Source of the DNA: a virus
Strand: one strand, 5' to 3'
IMG/VR virus record: IMGVR_UViG_3300032093_000211
Coordinates: 1 to 48,804 of that record
DNA length: 48,804 nt
Position 1 is the stretch's first letter. Each line of letters starts with the position of its first letter. The notes under the pieces were generated by a model. The model was given only the letters and a program-made list of their open reading frames with translations. It ran no database searches and had not been told where the DNA came from. A program made the position numbers and the translations under genes. This document shows positions 7,387 to 16,053 of the stretch, one piece after another.

Positions 7387-7989
7387 TTATACGCCAGTAG
7401 CGTTGTAATAGCGGTGTACACCAAAGTTCCATTTCACGATCACTTCTGTGTAAGAACCGGGATAACCAGCGATTGCTGTCTCAGGAACAGTGTCGATAAT
7501 ACGAACTGGGAGGGTAGTCGTGGTGTTGGAAGCGTTATTAATCGCTACACCAGAGTTGCCTGTAGTCGTAGAACCGGGGTTCTGAACCAAAGCAGCGTTA
7601 CGGTTGACATCAGTACGGTTTAAGTAACTGATGGTTGTTGTACCAGTAGCACATACTGCGGCTTTAAACAAAGCATCCGGGTCGTCCTGCACGTATGCAG
7701 TCATCGTGGAGTTTGTCAAAGCACCGGGGTAGTACTGACGGAAAGTCAGACCAAGAACCGGGTCAACAAATGTGCAACCAAGGAAAACACCAACTGCAGA
7801 GCCAGAGTCCGTGGTGGTTAGTTTCGTCACATTACCATCCGAGTTCAGGTTAACAACGTCACCATAGAAAATGGCGGTGGTTTCACCGGAACCGATGGGG
7901 ATTTGACGAGTTGCACCAGCAAACACCTGACCGCCGATCAAATTGATCGGTACTAGCCCGTAAGGGCCTGATACGGTGGGATATGCCAT
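7387..7989 (-). CDS. Head protein, probable capsid decoration protein (200 aa)
   Basis: The protein begins MAYPTVSGPYGLVPINLIGGQ with GATRQIPIGSGETTAIFYGD following, then a beta-rich core (VGVFLGCTFVDPVLGLTFRQYYPGA in pieces) and ends in VKWNFGVHRYYNATGV. I recall this family directly upstream of capsid genes in marine and freshwater phages, annotated as structural. It lies 11 bases before the capsid gene with a GAGG ribosome site. A decoration protein is the most plausible role; a direct function is not visible. Confidence 0.65.
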   Translation of the reverse strand: MAYPTVSGPYGLVPINLIGGQVFAGATRQIPIGSGETTAIFYGDVVNLNSDGNVTKLTTTDSGSAVGVFLGCTFVDPVLGLTFRQYYPGALTNSTMTAYVQDDPDALFKAAVCATGTTTISYLNRTDVNRNAALVQNPGSTTTGNSGVAINNASNTTTTLPVRIIDTVPETAIAGYPGSYTEVIVKWNFGVHRYYNATGV

Positions 7990-8006
7990 TTTAACCTCGT
8001 TAAAAG

Positions 8007-8456
8007 TTATTTACCTTTACCGAACGAAGTCGAAGACCTTTTCTCTCTAAAGAGTGGCATACGACTATCGCTCTCTCTCATAAACGTGTTATCTACGGCT
8101 TCCATGTTGTCTCTGGTCTGGCGCTGGTAATAAGCCTTACGCTGTTCCATAAACTCCGTAGGAATCTTGCAGAGTAACAGTCCGGCGATCTCAATGTTGT
8201 CCTTAAAACGACTATTGGGATCAGCCAATAATTGGAACTTGGGTTGCTCTTCAATACGAACTGGCTCCCACCCCTCACGGAGTTTTGCCGTTACGTTCTT
8301 TGCATCTTGTTGACCCATAGAAGAAACGCGTATCCACCGATAAGCATACCCGGGCTGTTTATCCGGTTCAGGCAGCGCAGAAGCGGGTTGCCATGTCTTA
8401 GGACGCTCAGTTTGCTCTCGGGTTTCAAGTTCGCGTGCAAGTTTATTTTCAGCCAT
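8007..8456 (-). CDS. Conserved head-block protein (149 aa)
   Basis: This charged 149-residue protein contains QPGYAYRWIRVSSMGQQDAK and NVTAKLREGWEPVRIEEQPK, followed by a helical C-terminal part (FMEQRKAYYQRQTRDNMEAV). It is a family I recall between scaffold and capsid genes in podovirus-like phages, without defined role. The start overlaps the scaffold stop by eight bases, so both are made together. It may act in capsid assembly or be a minor head protein. No enzymatic motif is visible. Confidence 0.6.
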   Translation of the reverse strand: MAENKLARELETREQTERPKTWQPASALPEPDKQPGYAYRWIRVSSMGQQDAKNVTAKLREGWEPVRIEEQPKFQLLADPNSRFKDNIEIAGLLLCKIPTEFMEQRKAYYQRQTRDNMEAVDNTFMRESDSRMPLFREKRSSTSFGKGK

Positions 8457-9456
8457 TTTGATTCTCCAGTCTCATCTTTTCCTTTGCATACTGCTCAGGA
8501 GTTATCCCAAATTTCTTAGCAAGATTAATCTCGCTTTGTTTCAGCACAATCTTTTTGGAGGACGTGCTGCGGGTAGCCGGAGCAACCACAGTGGCGGGTT
8601 TTGTTTCGGTGCGCACAACGGGCTTGCCGCCCCCGTTGGTCGTTTTAACTTCTTCGTCCCCCCACTCATAGTCGGGGAACCGCTTACGCATTGTTTCGTC
8701 AATGCGCTGCCAGTATTCATCAGTTCCGACATATTGTCTGCCGTACTGCTTCTCAAGTTTTTGATGAAAGCCTAATGCCAATGCTGTCATCTCTTCGTCC
8801 GCACCCCACCACGTATTGCGCTCTTGCCACGCAGTCGTTTTAGGGTCAAGACGAGGCACTTGTACTGGCGGTGCCTCATTGCTATTTACCTCAACTTCTT
8901 TCTCTTGTAAAGGGGGTGTGTAATCCCGTACCCGTTGGAGTTTGTACGAAACCTCGTTGAGTTTGGCCTGAGCCTCCACCACCTTGTCCACATCACCAGC
9001 CTCGTAAGCCTCTTTGTAGGCTTTCTTAGCCATCTCCAACTCTAGTTCGGCAGCGCCCTTGGCTGTGTCGATGAAGTTTTTCTCACCTTCAGTCAGCCTA
9101 GTTTTTAGCCGTTTGTTCTCTTCAAAAATCTTCTGGGCCATAGCCAGAGCCTCTTGCTGCTCTCGCAAAGCCGCTTCCTTAGCCCGACGCTCATCGTGCC
9201 AGACCTTTTTCATCTGCTTTAGACGAACTTTTACTTTGTCGGAGTATTCCTCCAACTCATCAGCCTCAAGTTCATCAACAACGTGCTTAGGAAGCGGTTC
9301 TCTACCCCGATCTTCTTCCGGCGTATCGTCAACCACCTCAATATCGACATCGGGTTTACCCTTAGCCTGTTTCTCTTCTTGCTGCAATGCAGCAACTTCT
9401 TTTTCCTGACCTTCGACTTCTACCTCGAAGTCATCCTTCTTTTGTTCTTCAGCCAT
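8449..9456 (-). CDS. Capsid scaffolding protein
   Basis: The 335-residue product is highly acidic at the N-terminus and dominated by a long coiled-coil region (residues about 75-175, Ala/Glu/Lys-rich heptads). The C-terminal part is basic (KKIVLKQSEINLAKKFGITPEQYAKEKM), which is the usual capsid-binding helix arrangement in scaffolds. It is encoded between the portal/co-chaperonin genes and the capsid genes. It should guide assembly of the procapsid and then leave. No protease gene is obvious nearby, so removal may be without cleavage. Confidence 0.75.
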   Translation of the reverse strand: MAEEQKKDDFEVEVEGQEKEVAALQQEEKQAKGKPDVDIEVVDDTPEEDRGREPLPKHVVDELEADELEEYSDKVKVRLKQMKKVWHDERRAKEAALREQQEALAMAQKIFEENKRLKTRLTEGEKNFIDTAKGAAELELEMAKKAYKEAYEAGDVDKVVEAQAKLNEVSYKLQRVRDYTPPLQEKEVEVNSNEAPPVQVPRLDPKTTAWQERNTWWGADEEMTALALGFHQKLEKQYGRQYVGTDEYWQRIDETMRKRFPDYEWGDEEVKTTNGGGKPVVRTETKPATVVAPATRSTSSKKIVLKQSEINLAKKFGITPEQYAKEKMRLENQNG

Positions 9457-9465
9457 GTCTATTCC

Positions 9466-9867
9466 TTACCTGCGAGAGATGCCACGGGGGTCTTCAACTA
9501 CACCCTCCACGGAATCGTCGTTGATGATCCGAAACTCTTGACCATGAATCTTGAGCCTCGTACCTGCGTGTGGGCGCACGAGAATAAAGTCCCCTTCCTT
9601 ACACCAAGGGCCGCTGGGAAAGCGTTCCTTGTCCTTATAGCAATCCGGTCCCATCTTCATCACAAAGAGCACCGTTGTGAGGAGTTCTTCATGTTGGATG
9701 GTCATGTCGGATTTAAGGATGCCGCTATCGTAGGTTTCCTCAATATTTGGTATCCCACATAGGATTCGATACCCCGAAGGGTCCGGCACCTGCTTGGCTT
9801 TGCGCTCCGGAGTATCCGGAATCGTGCTTACTTCACCTTCTTCTGTAGCGATGGCAATTTCACTCAT
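9466..9867 (-). CDS. GroES-like co-chaperonin (Cpn10 family)
   Basis: Residues about 30-125 follow the Cpn10 beta-barrel pattern: SGYRILCGIPNIEE at the first strand, ETYDSGI toward the mobile loop, VLFVMKMGPDCY, KEGDFILVRPHAGTRLKIHGQEFRIIND and a closing DSVEGVVEDPRG. In this family the protein caps the host GroEL chamber during folding; T4 gp31 does so for the capsid protein. The position between portal and scaffold genes suggests it serves capsid folding. An acidic, disordered tail of about 28 residues precedes the domain. The mobile loop is divergent, so binding to GroEL is inferred. Confidence 0.75.
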   Translation of the reverse strand: MSEIAIATEEGEVSTIPDTPERKAKQVPDPSGYRILCGIPNIEETYDSGILKSDMTIQHEELLTTVLFVMKMGPDCYKDKERFPSGPWCKEGDFILVRPHAGTRLKIHGQEFRIINDDSVEGVVEDPRGISRR

Positions 9868-10054
9868 CGTCGTTTTCCATCCTTTCTGCGGTCTCTATGA
9901 GAACGTTGTTTGCGATTAACAGGCCACGATAGATCCCACAAGCGTACTTGTAGTCTCCAAAGTCTTTTGCGTGTCCTAAAACCGTATCACTTTCAATCAC
10001 CTTCATTTCCTCTCGTACCTTTTCTGATAGGTACTTGAGTAAGTCATTACTCAT
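9860..10054 (-). CDS. Small helical protein (64 aa)
   Basis: A 64-residue acidic helical protein (MSNDLLKYLSEKVREEMKV, ending TAERMENDDE). The start overlaps the portal stop by 4 bases (ATGA) with AAGGAG upstream, and its end overlaps the co-chaperonin start by 8 bases. I recall small proteins with a YACGIYRGLLIANN-like segment in this position in other phages, without function. It is part of the packaging/head operon. Confidence 0.55.
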   Translation of the reverse strand: MSNDLLKYLSEKVREEMKVIESDTVLGHAKDFGDYKYACGIYRGLLIANNVLIETAERMENDDE

Positions 10055-12513
10055 TTATTCTCCTTCTTTTGTGGTTGCGCCTTATCACGGGCGATTTGCG
10101 AACCAAGCCGAACTCCCTCTAACTCCATGCGGGCTTCCAACTCAGCACGATCTTTTGCGGTCTTGGCCCCGACTTGCATTCCTGCAATCTCTTTCTGGGA
10201 CTCAATCCGTTGACGTTCAATATCCAACTGATCTGCTTTTGCCGCAGCGTCAGTTGTTAACTTCTGTTTCTTCAATTCAAGATCTTGGGCCTTGAGTTGA
10301 AGTTCTGCCTGCTTCATCTGCACAATCGGATCCTGTGCGACCTGTTGTGCCTGTTCCTGTGCTGCTTGCGCTTGGCTCTTAGCAAGAAGTTTTTGTGCTC
10401 CTGCTGCGGCCAGACGTGATAGGTGAATCTCCATCTGTTCAGGAATACGCTCGTCATCTTCTTCATTAAAGGCAGGATAAGGAACACCTAACTGCTCTTC
10501 TAACTGACGACGGTATTCAAAGGCTACGTGCTCAGTAATGTGAGCCGCCATAGCCGCCATGATCTGATTAGCCATCGGGTTTTGCCCAACCATCTTGGCA
10601 ATCTTCGGATCCTGTACCGCTGCCATATGCACAGCGATATGGGCTTCGTGATCTTGATAGGCAAATGCTTTTACGGGTTTTCCATTAAGCACATCCATGT
10701 TTTCCGTCACCGGATCACGTGGTTTCATGTCTTCTTTGTTGGGTACTAACTTATTGGCATTCTTAATACCCAGAACTTCTAACATCTGACGATGTAGATA
10801 TGGCAGGTCATATAACTGCGGTGCGCCTTGGGCTAACTGCATAACCGCCTGATACTGAACCACCTTCTGCGACATAGTTGCCGCGTTGGGATCCGATACC
10901 GGTATGACATCCACCTGATCGTAGTCAGACTTCTTAACCCGACGGGAGCCTTCTTCTGGCTCGTAGGAATACTCATCAGGGGTGTAGTCACGAATAATGA
11001 CCTTAAGGAGCCTAAACTCCTCTTTCATCGCATAGTGAATACGAGCCTGAACGGCCGACATCACCTTTAACGTTCTTTCTAATATCGCCAGTGTGGTACC
11101 CACAGGCGACTGGGCTGACATATCAGAAACCTTTAGATCTGCTGCACTAGCGAACCTACGACCTTCTTCAACAATTTGACCCAACAACGTCATTAAAACT
11201 TGCGACGGCTCCTTGTACGGGAGCGTCATGATGTTGTCTTTGATGGTGCCGCTAGGTACGTCTACGTCCCTGAACTCCGCTGGCGAAATGGGAGTATCGT
11301 CGCCTTTGACTCGTAGTCCCTTGGTTTTAAATCCACCGGGAAGGTTAGACAGCGTACCAGCGTCGACCAGTTGGCGGATAAGAGAAGTGCCTGACTTAGC
11401 AAAAGCGCCAATGAGGTGAATGAGGCCGAAGCAATAGAAGCCAAAGCCGGGGATGTAACCGTAGTGAACGAAATGGTTTCGTTTTTGTTTGGTGTCATCA
11501 TCAGGGTCCCAGTTGCGACGAATCGCTAAGATTGTCTGTGTCTGCTTCTCGATAGTGACAACGTAAGGCAGCGCAATACCCGTCGGCTCCCCATCTTTGT
11601 CCTTATCCTCATAGCCGGGCAGGTCCAGGTCAACGTGCATCTCAAGGATCTTGTACCGATCATCGGATGAGGCACGAAAGCCCATCTTCTCAGCAATCTT
11701 CTTCTCAACCTCATCAAACGTGTCCTGTGGCTCTGGCAGTTCTATATCTTTCCAAAAGCCCGCTACTTGGAGTTTTCTTAACTCGTTAGGCGTCTTACGC
11801 ATCACATGCGTCACCCGCTCTGCGGTCTGGATGTTAGAGGCACCGTATGGCACCACGACATCTTCTGCTGGAATAAATACACTAACTTGACGCTCAAAAC
11901 TTGGGTCGTAATACACCTTCTTAAACGCATTACCCGATAACCCCAGCCCCCACAGCATGCGCTCGTGCTCGGGTCTGTACTCCGTCATCACATCGGTCAA
12001 CTGATAATTCATGTCATCCTGAACACGCTGGGCAGCGTCTTTTTTCTCAGGAGTCTCACGACCAATAATCTGTGTCTTAACCGGACCCCGTGCAGGAAAG
12101 GTTTCCATCATGGTCTCGGCTTGGAACTTCACAAGGGCTTCGCTTAGTAACGGGTGATATACACCACAAGCCCCCGGCCAAGGCTCTGTCCTATCCTCAA
12201 CCTTCATACCGAGCAACTCAATGCCATCCACGTAGGTCTGCATCCAGTCCTTACGTGAACTTAGATCCTCTTCAAAGTCACCTAGCAGATCCCCTGCCAG
12301 TTCAGTCAGTTCACCTTCATCTATCTCTTCGGCAAGGTTGGCGTTAAAGTCATCGCCATTTTCGTCTTTCTCAATCTCTATCTCCAGCCCACCAGCCTTG
12401 ATACTTACTGACTCAGGATCTTCAATCTCAATCTCAATATCCGGCTCCATCATCGCCAGATCTTCATCCTTAAGCCCCATCGGAGCCTGTCCAAGTGCTT
12501 TGTCAATTGCCAT
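10051..12513 (-). CDS. Portal protein
   Basis: The 820-residue protein has a portal-like layout. An acidic N-terminus is followed by DLSSRKDWMQTYVDGIELLG, EDRTEPWPGACGVYHPLLSEA and VYYDPSFERQVSVFIPAEDV in the core. The C-terminal part (about 690-815) is a long Gln/Ala/Lys-rich coiled coil (QAQAAQEQAQQVAQDP onward). It forms the dodecameric ring through which DNA is packaged and ejected. The size matches the large P22-type portals rather than T7-type. It is encoded between a small gene after terL and the co-chaperonin. Confidence 0.85.
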   Translation of the reverse strand: MAIDKALGQAPMGLKDEDLAMMEPDIEIEIEDPESVSIKAGGLEIEIEKDENGDDFNANLAEEIDEGELTELAGDLLGDFEEDLSSRKDWMQTYVDGIELLGMKVEDRTEPWPGACGVYHPLLSEALVKFQAETMMETFPARGPVKTQIIGRETPEKKDAAQRVQDDMNYQLTDVMTEYRPEHERMLWGLGLSGNAFKKVYYDPSFERQVSVFIPAEDVVVPYGASNIQTAERVTHVMRKTPNELRKLQVAGFWKDIELPEPQDTFDEVEKKIAEKMGFRASSDDRYKILEMHVDLDLPGYEDKDKDGEPTGIALPYVVTIEKQTQTILAIRRNWDPDDDTKQKRNHFVHYGYIPGFGFYCFGLIHLIGAFAKSGTSLIRQLVDAGTLSNLPGGFKTKGLRVKGDDTPISPAEFRDVDVPSGTIKDNIMTLPYKEPSQVLMTLLGQIVEEGRRFASAADLKVSDMSAQSPVGTTLAILERTLKVMSAVQARIHYAMKEEFRLLKVIIRDYTPDEYSYEPEEGSRRVKKSDYDQVDVIPVSDPNAATMSQKVVQYQAVMQLAQGAPQLYDLPYLHRQMLEVLGIKNANKLVPNKEDMKPRDPVTENMDVLNGKPVKAFAYQDHEAHIAVHMAAVQDPKIAKMVGQNPMANQIMAAMAAHITEHVAFEYRRQLEEQLGVPYPAFNEEDDERIPEQMEIHLSRLAAAGAQKLLAKSQAQAAQEQAQQVAQDPIVQMKQAELQLKAQDLELKKQKLTTDAAAKADQLDIERQRIESQKEIAGMQVGAKTAKDRAELEARMELEGVRLGSQIARDKAQPQKKENK

Positions 12514-12515
12514 GT

Positions 12516-12788
12516 TTATTTCCTATTTTTTAAAACCGCCATATTTGTTGCCGGTTTATATGTGAAGTCTTTTGCCTCTTTACCTGTACGTTTTACAGCA
12601 CGATCAATTGCACGCTCTTCGGCTGTCATAGCATTTCGCTTCATACCTTCTGCCGTTAATGTCTTGCCATCTTGAGCCAAGTGTCCACGCTTTTTTAATA
12701 TTTCAATAGCCAAATCTCGATTACCTACCTGAGCAGCCAATCGGTCTACCAACGAATTACGCCCCATGTGTTGCTGTGTAACCGTCAT
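12516..12788 (-). CDS. Small conserved basic protein (90 aa)
   Basis: A 90-residue protein: SLVDRLAAQVGNRDLAIEIL, KKRGHLAQDGKTLTAEGMKR and NAMTAEERAIDRAVKRTGKE, with a Lys-rich tail. I recall the RGHxxxDGxLTAEGxxR.xMTAEERA pattern in other phages next to terminase genes. Function unknown. Its start overlaps the terL stop by one base and it ends two bases before the portal start. A role in packaging or head assembly would fit the location but is not shown. Confidence 0.6.
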   Translation of the reverse strand: MTVTQQHMGRNSLVDRLAAQVGNRDLAIEILKKRGHLAQDGKTLTAEGMKRNAMTAEERAIDRAVKRTGKEAKDFTYKPATNMAVLKNRK

Positions 12789-14311
12789 CAGTAGTACCCC
12801 TGAACTCTGCCTCTGAAGTAAGGCTGCTCATCCTCTTCGTCCAGTAACGAACGCACAAATCCACCCTTACGGAAGCGCATCAACGCAAGGGATACCGAGT
12901 CAACATAGTCATCATGCTCCCCCGCCGGGAAGGATGCAACCTCCTCAATCACTTCCTCAGCCCAGTGGGTGTTGGGTGCCCAGACTCTACCCGAAGCAAA
13001 AAGGTCTGCCACAGCGTTTAGCCGTGCGATCTTGTCGTTGCCCTTACTTGGTGTGAACTCCTGGACCGGGATGCCCATCGACCTTAGTTCATATATCAGC
13101 GGAGCCCCGGAAGCCTTCTTCTCGATGATTACCGAGTCCGGCTGGTCCTCCTCCCAAAACTCCAGTGCTTTTTTCTTTAGTGCCGGGAACTCCAAGCGGT
13201 CCCGAAAGGCGTTTAGCAGGATGATGTTGGCCTGTTTTGTGCCCGTATCGTCATCTTTGTAAAAGACTCCCCAGTGGGTCAGGGCAGAGTAGTCCGCACG
13301 GTTGCTTTTCTCAAAGGCCGTATCCCAAGCCATCAGGGTGAACTCGCAGTGCGGGGCCTCTTCATCCTCCCATACCTGCCACCACTCCCTTTTTACAATC
13401 GCAGAGGACTCAGAAGTGGGGTTCTGCTGGTACTGGGCCATCCATTTGCCGTGCGGCAACTCTTTTTGGAGGGCTTCTAACTCGTGACGGGGCCAAAACT
13501 GCGGCCATAAGGGCTTACCCGAGGGCAAAATGGCAGGAAACTCAATAACTTCCCACTCTTCACCCGATCTTTGACCTGCCGCCTTGATAACTTGCCCGGT
13601 TAGGTCCTTTTTAGACCACCGGGTCATCACAATTATGATCGCTCCCCCCGGCTGGAGACGCTGGCGCGGGCCCGACGTGTACCACTCGTAGGTTTTGTCG
13701 TAGATTTCCGGGTTGGTTTCGGCTTGGGCGGCTTCTTGCTCACTGTGGGGGTCGTCGATGATGAGGATGTCTGCACCTTTACCCGTAACAGCGCCTCCAA
13801 CACCGATAGCAAAGTACTCTCCCCCCTTATTAGTCGCCCACCGGCCAGCAGCCTTAGAGTCTGACTGTAGCGCCACTGCAGGAAAAATCTCTCTATACGT
13901 GTCCTGATCGACAAGGTTCCTCACTTTCCGACCAAAACCCACCGCCAACTCAGCCGTATGGGAGGTTTGGATCACTTTTTTGTTAGGGAACTTACCTAGA
14001 AACCAAGCCGGGAGCAGGTATGAGGCGAACTCTGACTTAGTGTGCCGGGGTGGCATGTTGATAATGAGCCTTTTTACTTTGCCTTCCGCTACCCGCTCAA
14101 AGGCAGCGGCCATCTTGGTGTGGTGTGCCCCATGAATAAACCCGGGCCAGACCTTTTGCACGAAGGCCATGAAGGATTTCTGGGCGTTCTCAGCCGCCTT
14201 TCTCTCCTCTAACTCCTCCAGCAACTCATACAGCCGGGCTTTTACACTCGGCGGGAGTTGATCCAGTTGGGACTTATTGGCTAGGAGCGTCTGCAGGTGG
14301 TTGCTGCCCAT
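12788..14311 (-). CDS. terL: Terminase large subunit
   Basis: Residues 81-93 (RLIINMPPRHTKS) form the Walker A-like loop, DILIIDDPHS at 181-190 is Walker B with its catalytic acid, and VMTRWS at about 228-233 is the coupling motif. A C-terminal RNase H-like nuclease is marked by LMAWDTAFEK (Asp330) and DDYVDSVSLAL near the end. The 507 residues are full length for the family. The enzyme pumps DNA into the procapsid and cuts concatemers. The start overlaps terS by 38 bases, so it is translationally linked. Confidence 0.95.
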   Translation of the reverse strand: MGSNHLQTLLANKSQLDQLPPSVKARLYELLEELEERKAAENAQKSFMAFVQKVWPGFIHGAHHTKMAAAFERVAEGKVKRLIINMPPRHTKSEFASYLLPAWFLGKFPNKKVIQTSHTAELAVGFGRKVRNLVDQDTYREIFPAVALQSDSKAAGRWATNKGGEYFAIGVGGAVTGKGADILIIDDPHSEQEAAQAETNPEIYDKTYEWYTSGPRQRLQPGGAIIIVMTRWSKKDLTGQVIKAAGQRSGEEWEVIEFPAILPSGKPLWPQFWPRHELEALQKELPHGKWMAQYQQNPTSESSAIVKREWWQVWEDEEAPHCEFTLMAWDTAFEKSNRADYSALTHWGVFYKDDDTGTKQANIILLNAFRDRLEFPALKKKALEFWEEDQPDSVIIEKKASGAPLIYELRSMGIPVQEFTPSKGNDKIARLNAVADLFASGRVWAPNTHWAEEVIEEVASFPAGEHDDYVDSVSLALMRFRKGGFVRSLLDEEDEQPYFRGRVQGYY

Positions 14312-14954
14312 TCCCGCCCTCCTTCTTTAGCCCAAGCATGGCATCTAACTCATCGTCATCCGGTATGACGGCTGGCTCTTTTATCTCCTCAACATCTTCT
14401 ACGTCGTCTTTAACCGCCTGCTCGACAGGGCCCATGTAGCGTTCCAACAAGGATCCGAGTTCTTTCTCAATCTCGTCGATGGGCTTTTGCTTAATGGTTA
14501 TCTCGATCTGGTCGGTAAAGAGTTGTACCCCCTTGCGCTTACCCAGCAATTCCAAGGCACGCATCCGAATTTTGGGATCTTCGTTCTCGGTCTCTTCCAG
14601 CAACTTGTTCGTTACAAGATTCTGAATTCTGCGGTTGGCTTCAAGGAACTCGTGGTCGTAATGATCCAGCAGTGCCTCAAGTTTAAGGATGGTGCCCGGG
14701 GGTGTCTTTGCCGGGGTGAACTTCTCTGTGGCAATGATCTGATGTGCCTTGGCTGAATCTTCTTCGTCGGCTTTTACATCTGCGCCGTTTTGGATCAGGT
14801 CCAGAATTGTCTGGCAAGCAGCCTTAGCCCGCTCTCTAAAGCCTTCGGCCTCCTCTGGCGTAACGTCAAAGGGCAGCGGTATTCCAACTTCAGGTGTTAT
14901 GACAATGGGCATGTAAGGGGCGGTTTGTGGCTCCAGTTGCCCGGAAAGTAGCAT
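14274..14954 (-). CDS. terS: Terminase small subunit
   Basis: The 226-residue protein is largely helical with an acidic C-terminus. ALELLGKRKGVQLFTDQIEI followed by TIKQKPIDEIEKEL is the typical oligomerisation region of small terminase subunits. It should recognise the packaging site and load TerL. It is the first gene of the leftward block. No Shine-Dalgarno sequence precedes the ATG at 14954; a TTGACA lies at 14967-14972 on this strand, too close to serve a leadered transcript. The real start may be the internal ATG at 14912 (MPIVITPEVG). Confidence 0.75.
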   Translation of the reverse strand: MLLSGQLEPQTAPYMPIVITPEVGIPLPFDVTPEEAEGFRERAKAACQTILDLIQNGADVKADEEDSAKAHQIIATEKFTPAKTPPGTILKLEALLDHYDHEFLEANRRIQNLVTNKLLEETENEDPKIRMRALELLGKRKGVQLFTDQIEITIKQKPIDEIEKELGSLLERYMGPVEQAVKDDVEDVEEIKEPAVIPDDDELDAMLGLKKEGGNGQQPPADAPSQ

Positions 14955-15435
14955 GTATTTTTATTTTGTCAAGAGTAAAGGTGGGAGGCAGATTTGGCGG
15001 GTCAACTCAGACCGAGTGGAAAGCAGGAAAAACCTCGGTGTGCCGCATCCTCTGATGCCTGCTTAACCCTCCCTGAAAAAAGTGCGGGGTCAGAGACTTG
15101 GAGTCCGAAAATACTGGAGTTGGGGCCTCCCCCCGCTGCAAGCGTTACACGCCACCTCTTGCTGGGCGTCATGAACCAACAAAGTCAGCGGGAAACCCCG
15201 CCAAAAAATTATATACCCCCCGGGGGTATGGGACCCATTGGAAAAGACAAGGGGGGTGTTTTCTATATAGAGGGGGTCGTTCTAGCCGGGTAAAACGATA
15301 GGGGGTGGGGGGTCTTTTACTTTTACATTGATTTGAGGATATGTGTGATTGGATGTGCAAAACACACAGCGTAGCGGCGGGCGGGTCCCATATAGCCAGT
15401 TTGGGGGGTAGGGGGCGGGTGGGGTGTGATGTCAA
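14955..15435. other. Gene-free G-rich junction between leftward and rightward blocks
   Basis: No gene is supported here. The stretch is rich in G runs on the plus strand (around 15131, 15251, 15271, 15300 and 15403). It contains a perfect palindrome ATACCCCCCGGGGGTAT at 15213-15229, a CTTTTACTTTTACA string (15314-15327) that reappears near 16498, and a TATATAG string at 15264. It should carry the late promoter and perhaps the packaging site beside terS, but I could not pick a convincing late promoter. Confidence 0.5.
15403..15424 (+). other. Potential G-quadruplex motif
   Basis: Four G runs (6, 5, 3 and 4 G) are separated by loops of 2, 1 and 1 bases, which satisfies the usual quadruplex rule on the plus strand. 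It ends 11 bases before the first palindrome copy and just upstream of the early promoter region, so it could influence transcription or packaging. Formation in cells is not shown. Confidence 0.5.
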
Positions 15436-15453
15436 CCTATAGTCGACTATAGG
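15436..15453. promoter_or_regulatory. Regulatory palindrome, copy 1
   Basis: CCTATAGTCGACTATAGG is a perfect 18-base palindrome with no loop, so it suits a dimeric DNA-binding protein rather than an RNA hairpin. It lies about 25 bases upstream of the -10 region for the 15540 gene. Six further copies follow to 20877. Confidence 0.8.
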
Positions 15454-15456
15454 ATT

Positions 15457-15483
15457 TTGTATCTCGTAGACTTATGCTATAGT
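15457..15483 (+). promoter_or_regulatory. Candidate promoter for the 15540 gene
   Basis: TTGTAT (15457-15462) and TATAGT (15478-15483) are separated by 15 bases. The -10 is good, the -35 is weak and the spacing short, which would fit an activated promoter with the palindrome just upstream. An overlapping TATGCT could also serve as -10. Confidence 0.35.
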
Positions 15484-15488
15484 TTGGT

Positions 15489-15510
15489 TGTCGCGACAGA
15501 AAACGCGACA
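15489..15510 (+). promoter_or_regulatory. Inverted repeat at probable transcript start
   Basis: TGTCGCG and CGCGACA arms flank ACAGAAAA. The repeat begins about where transcription from the TATAGT element would start. It may be an operator or a 5' leader hairpin protecting the mRNA; the sequence alone does not decide. Confidence 0.5.
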
Positions 15511-15539
15511 TTCAATCAACCTTTAGAGGAGTAGTTAGC

Positions 15540-16046
15540 ATGACAACGAAGAAAAACAGCAAGGCCAGCAAGACCCCTGCAATCAACGCAACGGCTATCG
15601 GCCGCGATATCGGCGTGAACCTAGGCGTACTACATACAGCGGCCACGGCCACCGATACGATCAAGGGCCATATTAAAACCTTGCGGGATGCCAAAATTAA
15701 GATTGGCGCGAGTCGTAAGACTTGCGCTGTGGCATCCGCGATATTTGACGGTATGCCTGTCAACTTGTCGGTTAATACTCGGCAAGCGTACCTGTCGCAA
15801 ATTCGCGCGGCCGTGAATGACGGCAAGGCCTTTAGCATGAACTCGGCCCGTAAGACTGGCAAAAAGACTGGCGCGAAGACTGGCGGGAATGGCACGATCA
15901 TGATCGCGATCGCTCCGGCCGATACGGCCGAAAAGGCCAGCGAGAAACTTCGCAAGGGTTTCGAGAAAATGCGGGCCGCGAATGACGGCCTTGCAACCCT
16001 GGCCGCGTTCCTGGTGGATGCCTTAGACGAAGCCGCCGCCGAGTAA
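15540..16046 (+). CDS. Isolated early protein of unknown function (168 aa)
   Basis: The 168-residue product is Ala/Lys/Thr-rich. It starts MTTKKNSKASKTPAINATA, has a central helical part (VNTRQAYLSQIRAAVNDGKA), a basic linker with repeated KKTG/KTGG units at about 102-117, and an Ala-rich helical C-terminus ending DALDEAAAE. No family is recognised. GAGGAG lies 10 bases before the ATG. The gene forms its own unit with a palindrome, an inverted repeat, a promoter and a terminator. Its codons are richer in GC (many GGCC and GCG) than neighbours, which hints at separate origin. A long minus-strand frame over it is a shadow. Confidence 0.7.
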   Translation: MTTKKNSKASKTPAINATAIGRDIGVNLGVLHTAATATDTIKGHIKTLRDAKIKIGASRKTCAVASAIFDGMPVNLSVNTRQAYLSQIRAAVNDGKAFSMNSARKTGKKTGAKTGGNGTIMIAIAPADTAEKASEKLRKGFEKMRAANDGLATLAAFLVDALDEAAAE

Positions 16047-16053
16047 TACCCCG

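Noticed and set aside
14947-14972. TTGACA-16-TACTTT on the minus strand as the late promoter
   Set aside because: The -10 is poor and would place the transcript start inside terS; it works only if the internal start at 14912 is used, for which there is no ribosome site.
15193-15220. CGGG/CCCG hairpin followed by an A run, looking like a leftward terminator
   Set aside because: Read on the minus strand the T run precedes the stem rather than following it, so it would not terminate.
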